From the NCBI RefSeq assembly GCF_009796825.1, contig NZ_CP047030.1:3098501-3162500 (forward strand): a stretch of DNA of 64,000 nucleotides. Direction: 5' to 3'. How positions within the stretch are numbered: position 1 is the stretch's first letter; every line of letters starts with the position of its first letter. The position numbers and the translations under genes are program-made. The notes below the pieces were generated by a model that saw only the letters and a program-made list of their open reading frames with translations, was not told the origin of the DNA and ran no database searches. This document shows, piece by piece, positions 8,159-14,974 of the stretch. This DNA is from Algibacter sp. L3A6. GTDB lineage: Bacteria; Bacteroidota; Bacteroidia; Flavobacteriales; Flavobacteriaceae.

Positions 8159-8186
8159 GTGCGTGTTTCATATCTATATTCAGAAA

Positions 8187-8924
8187 CTATGAAATAATCG
8201 GTAACACTCCTTTAAACGGTTTTGGTCTTAAATAGGATGAATCCCAATTATAAATAGGTTTTACTTTTTCCAGCCTGTCAACTAAACGATTAAATTCTTT
8301 ATATGCTTTTACTTCAGATTTATCTTTAGGATTTTCTTCTAGATAGTCTTCATAAGATTTAATAGTTTCTTTTAAAAAAGATTCATATTTAGGATGATTA
8401 CATAATTTCCAAATAATTAGTTTTCTGTTTTCTCCTTTTCCGACTAATAAATCATTTAAAAACCTCACATTTTTACTTTCCAGAAAAGGTAAAAATGCAC
8501 GAATATCATTCCAATACGCAAAATAATCTTCAGCAAACTCTTCGATATAATTTCTTACATAACTAATTCCTTTGTCTACGTCTGATTCCGTTTCGAAAAT
8601 AATAGGTTTATCTAATTTTAAATTATCATTAATTGTATTGGGAAAAATTTTATTGAGATTATTTGTACATGATGTATAACTTTTTGAATTAATTATTTTT
8701 TCTATCGACTCAAAACGAATAGTTAACAAGTTGTTATGAAGACAATTCCCTAATTGAACATGATTAATTGTACCCGCACTAACAGAAAATTCATTATCGT
8801 CATATTTAATAAAGAAATCTAAAAATATTGTCTTTTTATTATCATTATAAACAACTTGTTTAAACTTATAACTTGTAGGACAGGCTTTTTCAATTTTATT
8901 AATAATAAATTCTTTTGTCATCAT
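8187..8924 (-). CDS. Hypothetical protein (cassette cargo)
   Basis: A 245-residue soluble protein of unrecognised family. The N-terminal half looks strand-rich (TIFLDFFIKYDDNEFSVSAG). The C-terminal half is helical and charged (ESFLKETIKSYEDYLEENPK, then EVKAYKEFNRLVDRLEKV), ending in a Pro/Lys-rich tail. There is no signal peptide or membrane segment. A second in-frame ATG codon directly follows the first. It is the only gene between the complementary boxes GTTGCCAATAG (8149-8159) and TTATTGGCAAC (9003-9013). Confidence 0.65.
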   Translation of the reverse strand: MMTKEFIINKIEKACPTSYKFKQVVYNDNKKTIFLDFFIKYDDNEFSVSAGTINHVQLGNCLHNNLLTIRFESIEKIINSKSYTSCTNNLNKIFPNTINDNLKLDKPIIFETESDVDKGISYVRNYIEEFAEDYFAYWNDIRAFLPFLESKNVRFLNDLLVGKGENRKLIIWKLCNHPKYESFLKETIKSYEDYLEENPKDKSEVKAYKEFNRLVDRLEKVKPIYNWDSSYLRPKPFKGVLPIIS

Positions 8925-9002
8925 TTAAAATATATTTTCCATTTTTATGTACATAAAATTCAAAAAATTAAATGCTTTTTTATTTATAAACTGATTCTAG
9001 CA

Positions 9003-9140
9003 TTATTGGCAACGTTTATGTATAAGAATAGTGCGGTTTTGTGTGCGAGGATTTTCCGCAGGAAAATCAGATGTAGCAAATACGCAACTACCTTTGTTTT
9101 AGCACTAAACCGCAATTATTTTTATACTGTGTTGTGTGTA
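9003..9140 (-). repeat. attC-like palindromic site E (short type)
   Basis: Starts TTATTGGCAACGTTTATGTA and ends TTTTTATACTGTGTTGTGTG. The body shares GTGTGCGAGGATTTTCCGCA with B and C, including the GATTTTCC/GGAAAATC stem (loop GCA here, GAA in the others). The right box is GTTGTGTGTAG (9131-9141). Confidence 0.78.
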
Positions 9141-9144
9141 GTTT

Positions 9145-9570
9145 TTATTCTTGGTTTATCAGTTTATAAAATTCCGTGTCGTCTGGTTCATAATATTTTT
9201 CGTAAAAATCATTCGATAGGTCAATTCCAAAATCCCAATTTCTATCCATTCCTAACATCAAACGATTCCATATTTCTTTTTCGTTTTTCAGTTTTGTCCA
9301 AAAATCAGAATCTACTTTTAGTTCAAAACCTTTTTCAGGTTCATCGAGTACTATTTTAATTTTGCTGTCAGATTTATAATAAAGTAGAATTTCAAATTGG
9401 ATAAAATTCAGTTCGTACATTCTTTTGAGCAAGTCAAAGGATTCACTTATCGCATCTGTTTCAGAAAATCCGAAGTCAGATATAAATAGGTTTTTTACAT
9501 CTCCTAAATGAATAGGAAATGGTTCAGTCAGAAAATTAATTTCGTATTTGTTCAGTTTAATATTGTTCAT
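9145..9570 (-). CDS. Hypothetical protein (cassette cargo)
   Basis: 141 residues, acidic and aromatic-rich, with no signal peptide, presumably cytoplasmic. I do not recognise a family. The central part alternates short strands (FEILLYYKSDSKIKIVLDE) with a helical segment (WTKLKNEKEIWNRLMLGM). The gene lies between GTTGTGTGTAG and TTACACACAAC (9579-9589), complementary at 10 of 11 positions. The leader AATTTGAGAA immediately precedes its ATG. Confidence 0.62.
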   Translation of the reverse strand: MNNIKLNKYEINFLTEPFPIHLGDVKNLFISDFGFSETDAISESFDLLKRMYELNFIQFEILLYYKSDSKIKIVLDEPEKGFELKVDSDFWTKLKNEKEIWNRLMLGMDRNWDFGIDLSNDFYEKYYEPDDTEFYKLINQE

Positions 9571-9578
9571 TTCTCAAA

Positions 9579-9780
9579 TTACACACAACGTTTATGTATA
9601 AGAAACGTAGGGCAGTTGATAAGCTCTTTCGTTTCGGTTTATTACTTAGCTAAATATAAAATATTGCTTTTATCTTTTCTACTATAAACATCATATTTAT
9701 ATTTAGCGGACTTTGTTAATATGCACAGAACATTCGGTTAAACACAAACGCCCTATGTTTTTTATACGGTGTTGTAAACC
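9579..9780 (-). repeat. attC-like palindromic site F (long type)
   Basis: Starts TTACACACAACGTTTATGTA and ends TTTTTTATACGGTGTTGTAA. The interior is closely related to site A for about 90 bp (GATAAGCTCT, TTTCGGTTTATTACTTAGCT, TTGCTTTTATCTTTT). The right box is GTTGTAAACC (9771-9780). Confidence 0.78.
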
Positions 9781-9784
9781 GTTT

Positions 9785-10582
9785 TTACCATCTCCACATT
9801 TTCCGTTTAGATATTTGATGACTATTTGCATCTCCAAACCCGTCTATATCTGGAAATAGTGTTTGATATCTTAAATCAAAAGATTTTTCAAGAATATCAT
9901 TGATTTTTTGTTTCAATTCCTTCTTTACGGATATAAATAAATTAGGTTTTTTATTACTGCCTTCTGAATCTGGATGCAACTTTAAACTACCTGTCTTTTT
10001 GATTGATAATGAGCTATAAATGAATTGAGAATGTTGAGCTGCAACTCGAGGTGTTACTACTGGTGGTTCAAATGTTAAGGCGTGGTTTGTTTCATCTAAG
10101 ATGTTGAGTTGAAATGGATATTTGTAATCTTGTATTTCTGATTCATAACCGCCTAAAAAGTCTGTATGTAATCCTATTAAAAGTCCATCACTTTCGAGGT
10201 TTTCAGAACTAGCAAACCATAAAGCAATTAGAGAGTTTCTAGTAAAATCTACCAATCTAGTTGCTGCTCCGTGGTGTTGCAGTTTCGCTAATAACTCTAA
10301 ATCACTTAATATTCTACCATTTTGTTGTCGATAACCTTTTAGTGAGGCTTGTTTTAAGAGATTTTTTTCGTAGTTAATTAGGTCTGAGTCGGTTATTTGA
10401 TTTTTGTCTAGTCTTAATCTCCTATATGCTGAATGGTCGATTCTCCAATTAATATTACTTTGTCCTCTCCACATATGTACATTTCTATCGTCAACATTAA
10501 GAAAAGTTAGAAGTTCAATTAATTCAAGGAAATTTTCAGGTTCCTGTATTTTTCCATATAATTTGGTTTGGACTTCTCTCAT
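9785..10582 (-). CDS. FRG-domain protein (cassette cargo)
   Basis: A 265-residue soluble protein. The FRG domain is recognisable from its two signatures: WRGQ at 38-41 in the N-terminal part, and QHHGAATRLVDFTRN at 102-116 followed by the hydrophobic LIALWFA. The rest contains TPRVAAQHSQF and a Lys-rich C-terminal region. The biochemical role of FRG domains is not settled. They are frequent in accessory DNA and toxin or defence settings, so a conflict-related role is possible but unproven. It is flanked by GTTGTAAACC and GGTTTACAAC (10592-10601). The leader contains TTTGAGAA just before ATG. Confidence 0.8.
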   Translation of the reverse strand: MREVQTKLYGKIQEPENFLELIELLTFLNVDDRNVHMWRGQSNINWRIDHSAYRRLRLDKNQITDSDLINYEKNLLKQASLKGYRQQNGRILSDLELLAKLQHHGAATRLVDFTRNSLIALWFASSENLESDGLLIGLHTDFLGGYESEIQDYKYPFQLNILDETNHALTFEPPVVTPRVAAQHSQFIYSSLSIKKTGSLKLHPDSEGSNKKPNLFISVKKELKQKINDILEKSFDLRYQTLFPDIDGFGDANSHQISKRKMWRW

Positions 10583-10590
10583 TTCTCAAA

Positions 10591-10613
10591 TGGTTTACAA
10601 CTTATTCATATGA
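10591..10613 (-). repeat. attC-like half-site G, right boundary of the array
   Basis: TGGTTTACAAC (10591-10601) is complementary to the box at 9771-9780 on the other side of the FRG gene. The following bases (TTATTCATATGA) have no matching right arm downstream, so the site is either truncated or marks the ancestral edge of the array. Confidence 0.55.
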
Positions 10614-10977
10614 CTACTTCAACTACTCATTCTCTCCAAAAACATCCCAATAAGGATTATTCTGCATAACAGAAACCCATTGAAGAGATTCGGCCGAAGT
10701 TAGTTATTCTTAGTAAAAAAAACATACGTATTTCTACCTATTTTTCTTAAACTGAAGCTAAATTACAAAGGCTGTTTTAATTAGTTTTACGGAAAACCGT
10801 AATTGGGTAAAATAAATAATAAAAACAGATTGTTTTGTTATCGGGGAGTTTCAGGGTTTTTTAATGCCTTTTAAGGCGTAACGGCTAATTTTTATAAAAG
10901 AATGAGGTAATAAAATTTTCATATCATCCTTTTCACTACATTTAATCCACAATTAAAACATCTTAAAACATTAAGTT
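10602..10977. other. Intergenic region with a short coding remnant
   Basis: No complete gene. On the minus strand, 10614-10692 reads as a 23-codon open end with the tail WVSVMQNNPYWDVFGENE followed by a stop and no start. This looks like the last piece of a lost protein whose body was removed at the array edge. The rest is AT-rich and probably holds the promoter of the small plus-strand gene that follows. Confidence 0.3.
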
Positions 10978-11082
10978 ATGGCTAAATCGCAAGATTCAAA
11001 AAAGAATGTAAAAAAAGAGGCAACATTAACGCCTAAAGAAAAAAAAGCTGCAAAGTTGGCTAAAAAAGCAAGCAAAAAATAA
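10978..11082 (+). CDS. Small lysine-rich protein, 34 residues
   Basis: ATG at 10978-10980 and TAA at 11080-11082 enclose 34 codons: MAKSQDSKKNVKKEATLTPK, then EKKAAKLAKKASKK. Fourteen of 34 residues are lysine, with an alanine/lysine helix at the end. No signal peptide or transmembrane segment. The composition suggests a nucleic-acid-binding or ribosome-associated peptide, but the function is unknown. It is one of two plus-strand genes here and stands alone between the cassette array and the PUL. The length and codon regularity favour a real gene over chance. Confidence 0.55.
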   Translation: MAKSQDSKKNVKKEATLTPKEKKAAKLAKKASKK

Positions 11083-11119
11083 ACAGCTTCATTGTAAATA
11101 CCCTTGAATGGCAAGGTAA

Positions 11120-13195
11120 TTAGCGTTCAAGTTTATTTATCATTCTTGTGGTGTTTCCTACCTTCAAGAAATAAGTTTCGGAATTTAAATTATTTATTCT
11201 GAGTACAACTTTAGTGTTAGAGCGAGATATAAATTCAACAGCATTGGATATATCTCTGCCTAACATAGAGTATAATTTCACTTTTTTATTCAGTAAATTT
11301 TCCCCAGTAATGGTTAGTTTATTAGCAAACGGATTAGGGAAAATTTGAGTGGCAGTATTCTGTTCAGTAGCATTGGTAACTAAAGTATCATCATAAGCCA
11401 TCACTTCATCTAGTATCTCGTTAGGTGTACCAAATAGCTGTAAGGCTTCCATTTGGAAAGCTTCATATATATTCGGGTCGCCGTTAGATGGCGCAATTAA
11501 GCCTTCATTTCTTATATACAAATTCATTCTGCACCAATTTGTTTTTCTCCAATCGGCAACTATGGTTACAGAGGTTCTTCTATCGTGTGTGTAGTTAACC
11601 GTTTTATCGGTTCTGCTTTTTCCTAAAGTACTGTTGGTGTTATAATCACTTTCTGGATAAAACCAAGAAACGGCTCCCGGAACATCAGGATCTGATGAGG
11701 TAGAAAACACTAAAAAACGTTTTTCTAATGCGGTGTTGGTGCGTATTGTGATTTTTTTAGAATCGCCAACGGCTGTTACATTTAACGATTGCCAGGCGTT
11801 ATTGGAGTCTCTCCACAAAATCCACTGGTAACCTAAATCTTTGTTTAATCTAAACTCAAATTTATGTCGCATTTCGCCCATATCGTTATTGGCGCCTGTA
11901 AAGGTTTCAAAATCTGGACGCACATTCTCGCTTACTTCATGAAATTGAAGAATAAATGATGGATGACGAATGTATTCCCATTCTGCAATGTGCCTTACGG
12001 TAGATATACTGCCGGTTTTAGTTACATTTTCTATAGAGGTGTTAAAATCTAATTCGCACATTAACTCATGCCTCATATCGAGCCCGAACTCATCGTAAAC
12101 ATCATCATCAATAATGGCAGGATCGTTTTCATCTCCAAGTGTTTCATTATTAGGGTAAACTAAAGGTGTGTTTTCTATAAAATCATCTTGAATATAAGAG
12201 TGCAACGGAAAACGTTCTACTTCAACTTTATTGGCGGTAGTATTTATATTAACCAAATGCCCTCCCGATGTACTAGAAATTCCTGCTTGCACTGGGTTAA
12301 AGTTACTGGTATGGAAATAACCTCTTAGGGTTTTTGTGCCTCCAGAACCAAATTTAGGAAACGGATCTAGATTTGGACCACCAGGTGTTAATTCGGTAAA
12401 GGTAATGTAGCCGCCACCGTTTTCATTTAAACCAATTTTTTCGCCATTAGGTAAGGCTAAAAAATGCTGTCTGTCGCCTGTGGTATTGGTGTAGCCAGCA
12501 GGCGTATCGTCTACAAATGGGGTAGAAGGCCCAAGCCACCATTTTATTGGGTTACTGTAAATAAATAGATGGTCTATTTCCGATGAAAACGTTGTGCTAC
12601 TATCCGTAAAAGCTTCGAGGTTTATGTTTTGTGCCGTGGTATTATCTGGTAAATTGAGCGTGAATGCGTTTGCAGTATCGTTTTCTAACATAAGTGTTGC
12701 ACTACTAGAACAGCTATCTAAGGCCAGAGAATAGGTTATCCATTGGTTTATTGTAGGCGCTGAGGTAATGAATTCTAAAGTGTTTGTGCTGTTGGCATAA
12801 TATATTCCCGATGAAGTAAATTGAAGTTCTACTTTTTTTGCACCTGTAAAAAGGGAGAAGCTGAGTTTATCGGTATCTCCGGAATATTGATTGACTCTAA
12901 CCCTGATGTTTATTTTAAAAGCACATGGGTTTAAATCCATGTAACCAAAATCGTTGTAATTGATGCTTAACCTTTCGTTTACTGGTTTTAACTCTAGCGC
13001 ATAGTTGTTTTGTACATCTTGTTTGTATAGATTGAATTTACTAGAATCGTTAATATTGGTGCCTGTCCAGTTTTTTAAACCGTCGTTATAAGTATCGTTA
13101 ACAAAATTGAATCCGTAAGAAGAATAATCTGCTCCAAATTGAGAAAAACAATTTAAGGAACATGTTAAAATGGCTAAGAGTATAATGTGTTTCAT
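11120..13195 (-). CDS. T9SS-secreted protein of unknown catalytic family
   Basis: 691 residues from the ATG at 13193-13195, chosen because it begins a good signal peptide (MKHIILLAILTCSLNCFSQ). A longer frame to 13339 adds 48 residues without a plausible signal. The N-terminal third (about residues 30-210) is strand-rich and resembles a laminin-G/jelly-roll carbohydrate-binding module. The middle (about 215-590) has FALPNGE-like and PNLDPFPKFGSGG segments and many Trp and Tyr residues, but I cannot place it in a family. The last 75 residues form a type A type IX secretion sorting domain (IFPNPFANKLTI ... YSMLGRDIS ... TYFLKVGN). Terminators separate it from the SusC/SusD unit. It is probably a surface enzyme or binding protein for the PUL substrate. 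Confidence 0.75.
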   Translation of the reverse strand: MKHIILLAILTCSLNCFSQFGADYSSYGFNFVNDTYNDGLKNWTGTNINDSSKFNLYKQDVQNNYALELKPVNERLSINYNDFGYMDLNPCAFKINIRVRVNQYSGDTDKLSFSLFTGAKKVELQFTSSGIYYANSTNTLEFITSAPTINQWITYSLALDSCSSSATLMLENDTANAFTLNLPDNTTAQNINLEAFTDSSTTFSSEIDHLFIYSNPIKWWLGPSTPFVDDTPAGYTNTTGDRQHFLALPNGEKIGLNENGGGYITFTELTPGGPNLDPFPKFGSGGTKTLRGYFHTSNFNPVQAGISSTSGGHLVNINTTANKVEVERFPLHSYIQDDFIENTPLVYPNNETLGDENDPAIIDDDVYDEFGLDMRHELMCELDFNTSIENVTKTGSISTVRHIAEWEYIRHPSFILQFHEVSENVRPDFETFTGANNDMGEMRHKFEFRLNKDLGYQWILWRDSNNAWQSLNVTAVGDSKKITIRTNTALEKRFLVFSTSSDPDVPGAVSWFYPESDYNTNSTLGKSRTDKTVNYTHDRRTSVTIVADWRKTNWCRMNLYIRNEGLIAPSNGDPNIYEAFQMEALQLFGTPNEILDEVMAYDDTLVTNATEQNTATQIFPNPFANKLTITGENLLNKKVKLYSMLGRDISNAVEFISRSNTKVVLRINNLNSETYFLKVGNTTRMINKLER

Positions 13196-13328
13196 GGTGA
13201 TCTGGGATGATATGAAAAGCAGATACTGTTTTATAATTAAAAATGAAACTAACCAAAAGCAACTGATATTCAGTCGGTAAAAGTAATGAATAGTAAGATG
13301 AAATGAAATAGGAGTGGTGTTTAAAATG

Positions 13329-13363
13329 AAAAATCTCACATAAAATAATTATGTGAGATTTTT
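13329..13363 (-). terminator. Hairpin terminator after the sulfatase gene
   Basis: A perfect 15-bp stem, AAAAATCTCACATAA (13329-13343) with TTATGTGAGATTTTT (13349-13363), and a 5-nt loop. It lies 23 bp past the stop of the sulfatase at 13387 and separates that gene from the T9SS protein. Confidence 0.85.
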
Positions 13364-13386
13364 GATGTTCGGTTTTTAAGATGGTC

Positions 13387-14841
13387 TTAATGCGCCTTAA
13401 TTGAATGTTTTTTATAAGGAACTGTGCCTAATTCGTCCACTTCAATACCCCATTTTTCTATATAATGAGCTCCTGGTAAAAATTGATCGTCATTAGCTTT
13501 TAAGCGTGCCATTAATCGTTTGTCTAAATCGGATTGTAGTGTGGCAAACTCGGCTTGGTTTACTAAATTATTCATTTGGTAGGGATCTTCATCGTTATCA
13601 AATAGGAGCCAAGGCCCATTTAAATCTTTTACGTAGGTATATTTTTGAGTCACTAAACCTCGGTATTCTCTTCCGTGGCGTTTTGGTCTATTCCATTCTC
13701 CAAAAGGTTGGGCACATATTATTACAGTTTCTTTACCAACAGTATCGTCTATGCCTTCTAAATAGGGTTGGTAATTAATACCTTCTATAGTTTTTGGTAT
13801 TTCAATGTTACTTAAACTTAATAGGGTAGGGAGTATATCTTCGGAATTTAAAACGGCCTTTCTTTTGCCTGGTTCAATACCTAAAGCTTTAGGGATATGA
13901 AAAAGCATTGGTACTCTAACAGATTCGTTGTATGGCTGTTGTTTTCTGTAAGCACCTTGAGAACCTAGTAAATCGCCATGATCGGAAGTAAACACGATAA
14001 TAGTGTTATCTAATTGATTGTTATCTTTTAAATTCTGAATTAATTTTCCAACCATATCGTCTAAAGCCACTATATGTGCATAATAACCTGCAATGTCTTT
14101 TTTTATTTTTCCTGAAATTTCCTCTGGAACATTAGGGCGTAATTTCATGTCTTCTGGTTTAAACATATCTCGATATTTTTGCGGTGCAGAATGATATGGG
14201 TTATGTGGTGTTCCCCAAGAAAGCATTAAAGCAAAGGGATTATCAGAATTTGTTTTTGAGTTTATAAAATCTATGGCTGCATCTGTTTGTTCGAAGGTAT
14301 CATAACCATCCCATGTTTTAGGCGTTGGGTCGTCGTTATCATAATAGGTAGAACTGTTGTAGTTATGTGTACACTCATTGGCCATCCAAAACTGAAAACC
14401 TTGTCTTCTATTTCCGGGTGGAATAAAATTTTCTCTGCCTTGCCCATCAATATGCCATTTGCCAATAAATGCAGTGTTATAGCCTGCTTTAGAATATATT
14501 TTACCCATAGAAACCGCATTGGTATCGAGTTGAACATCGTTCATAAAAACGCCGTTTGTTAACGGACGTTGCCCTGAAATTAGCGAAGCTTTAAATGGTG
14601 TGCAAACTGGCATGCCAGAGATCGCGTTTTTAAAGTTCACGCTTATGGATTCTAATTGATTGAGGTGTGGTGTTTTTACATTAATATCGCCGGCATAGCC
14701 CGTAGATTGCGCTCTAAGTTGGTCGGTTAAAATAATGAGGACGTTGGGTTGTTTTTCTTCGGAAGGAATATCTTGCTTTTTGGGTTTTGAATTACAGGAT
14801 AATAATATAAGTGTTAGAAGAATACATATGGAGTGTTTCAT
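13387..14841 (-). CDS. S1-family sulfatase lipoprotein with an altered maturation motif
   Basis: 484 residues. Lipoprotein signal MKHSICILLTLILLSC (Cys16). The sulfatase fold is clear: VLIILTDQLRAQSTGY with Asp40, IGKWHIDG at about 123-130, and the TSDHGDLLGSQGAYRKQQPY region typical of the family. The formylglycine site reads CTPFKASLISG (Cys80 to Gly90). The usual CXPXR core is CTPFK, with lysine at residue 84 (codon AAA) instead of arginine. Maturation by a standard formylglycine-generating enzyme may therefore be reduced, or the fold may accept Lys. It has its own hairpin terminators on both sides, so it is a single-gene unit downstream of susD. The substrate is unknown. Confidence 0.9.
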   Translation of the reverse strand: MKHSICILLTLILLSCNSKPKKQDIPSEEKQPNVLIILTDQLRAQSTGYAGDINVKTPHLNQLESISVNFKNAISGMPVCTPFKASLISGQRPLTNGVFMNDVQLDTNAVSMGKIYSKAGYNTAFIGKWHIDGQGRENFIPPGNRRQGFQFWMANECTHNYNSSTYYDNDDPTPKTWDGYDTFEQTDAAIDFINSKTNSDNPFALMLSWGTPHNPYHSAPQKYRDMFKPEDMKLRPNVPEEISGKIKKDIAGYYAHIVALDDMVGKLIQNLKDNNQLDNTIIVFTSDHGDLLGSQGAYRKQQPYNESVRVPMLFHIPKALGIEPGKRKAVLNSEDILPTLLSLSNIEIPKTIEGINYQPYLEGIDDTVGKETVIICAQPFGEWNRPKRHGREYRGLVTQKYTYVKDLNGPWLLFDNDEDPYQMNNLVNQAEFATLQSDLDKRLMARLKANDDQFLPGAHYIEKWGIEVDELGTVPYKKHSIKAH

Positions 14842-14908
14842 TTTTTACTTGTTGTGTTTTTGGTAGGTTAAATTTGATTGAGGTTTAAATTTAAAATTTT
14901 TAAAATAA

Positions 14909-14943
14909 AAACATCCGATAAAAATAATATTTATCGGATGTTT
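14909..14943 (-). terminator. Hairpin terminator after susD
   Basis: A perfect 14-bp stem, AAACATCCGATAAA (14909-14922) with TTTATCGGATGTTT (14930-14943), and a 7-nt loop. It is located 32 bp past the susD-like stop codon and ends the SusC/SusD transcript. Confidence 0.88.
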
Positions 14944-14974
14944 CTACAACTAACTATTTAAAATGTACTGATAA

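Noticed and set aside
8856..9359. Plus-strand frame of 167 codons
   Set aside because: Lies opposite two minus-strand cassette genes and across attC-like site E. Its composition follows the reverse complement of those features.
4628..9780. Regularly spaced repeats that might be read as a CRISPR array
   Set aside because: The repeats are 130-200 bp, differ in body sequence, and are separated by genes of 420-800 bp rather than short spacers. No cas genes are present.
1..10601. Integron integrase gene inside the window
   Set aside because: No frame shows tyrosine-recombinase motifs. The only recombinase present is the IS110 DEDD transposase.
13196..13339. Upstream extension of the T9SS protein by 48 residues
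   Set aside because: The extension has scattered hydrophobic residues and would hide a good signal peptide that begins at the ATG at 13195. It also runs into the terminator of the preceding gene.
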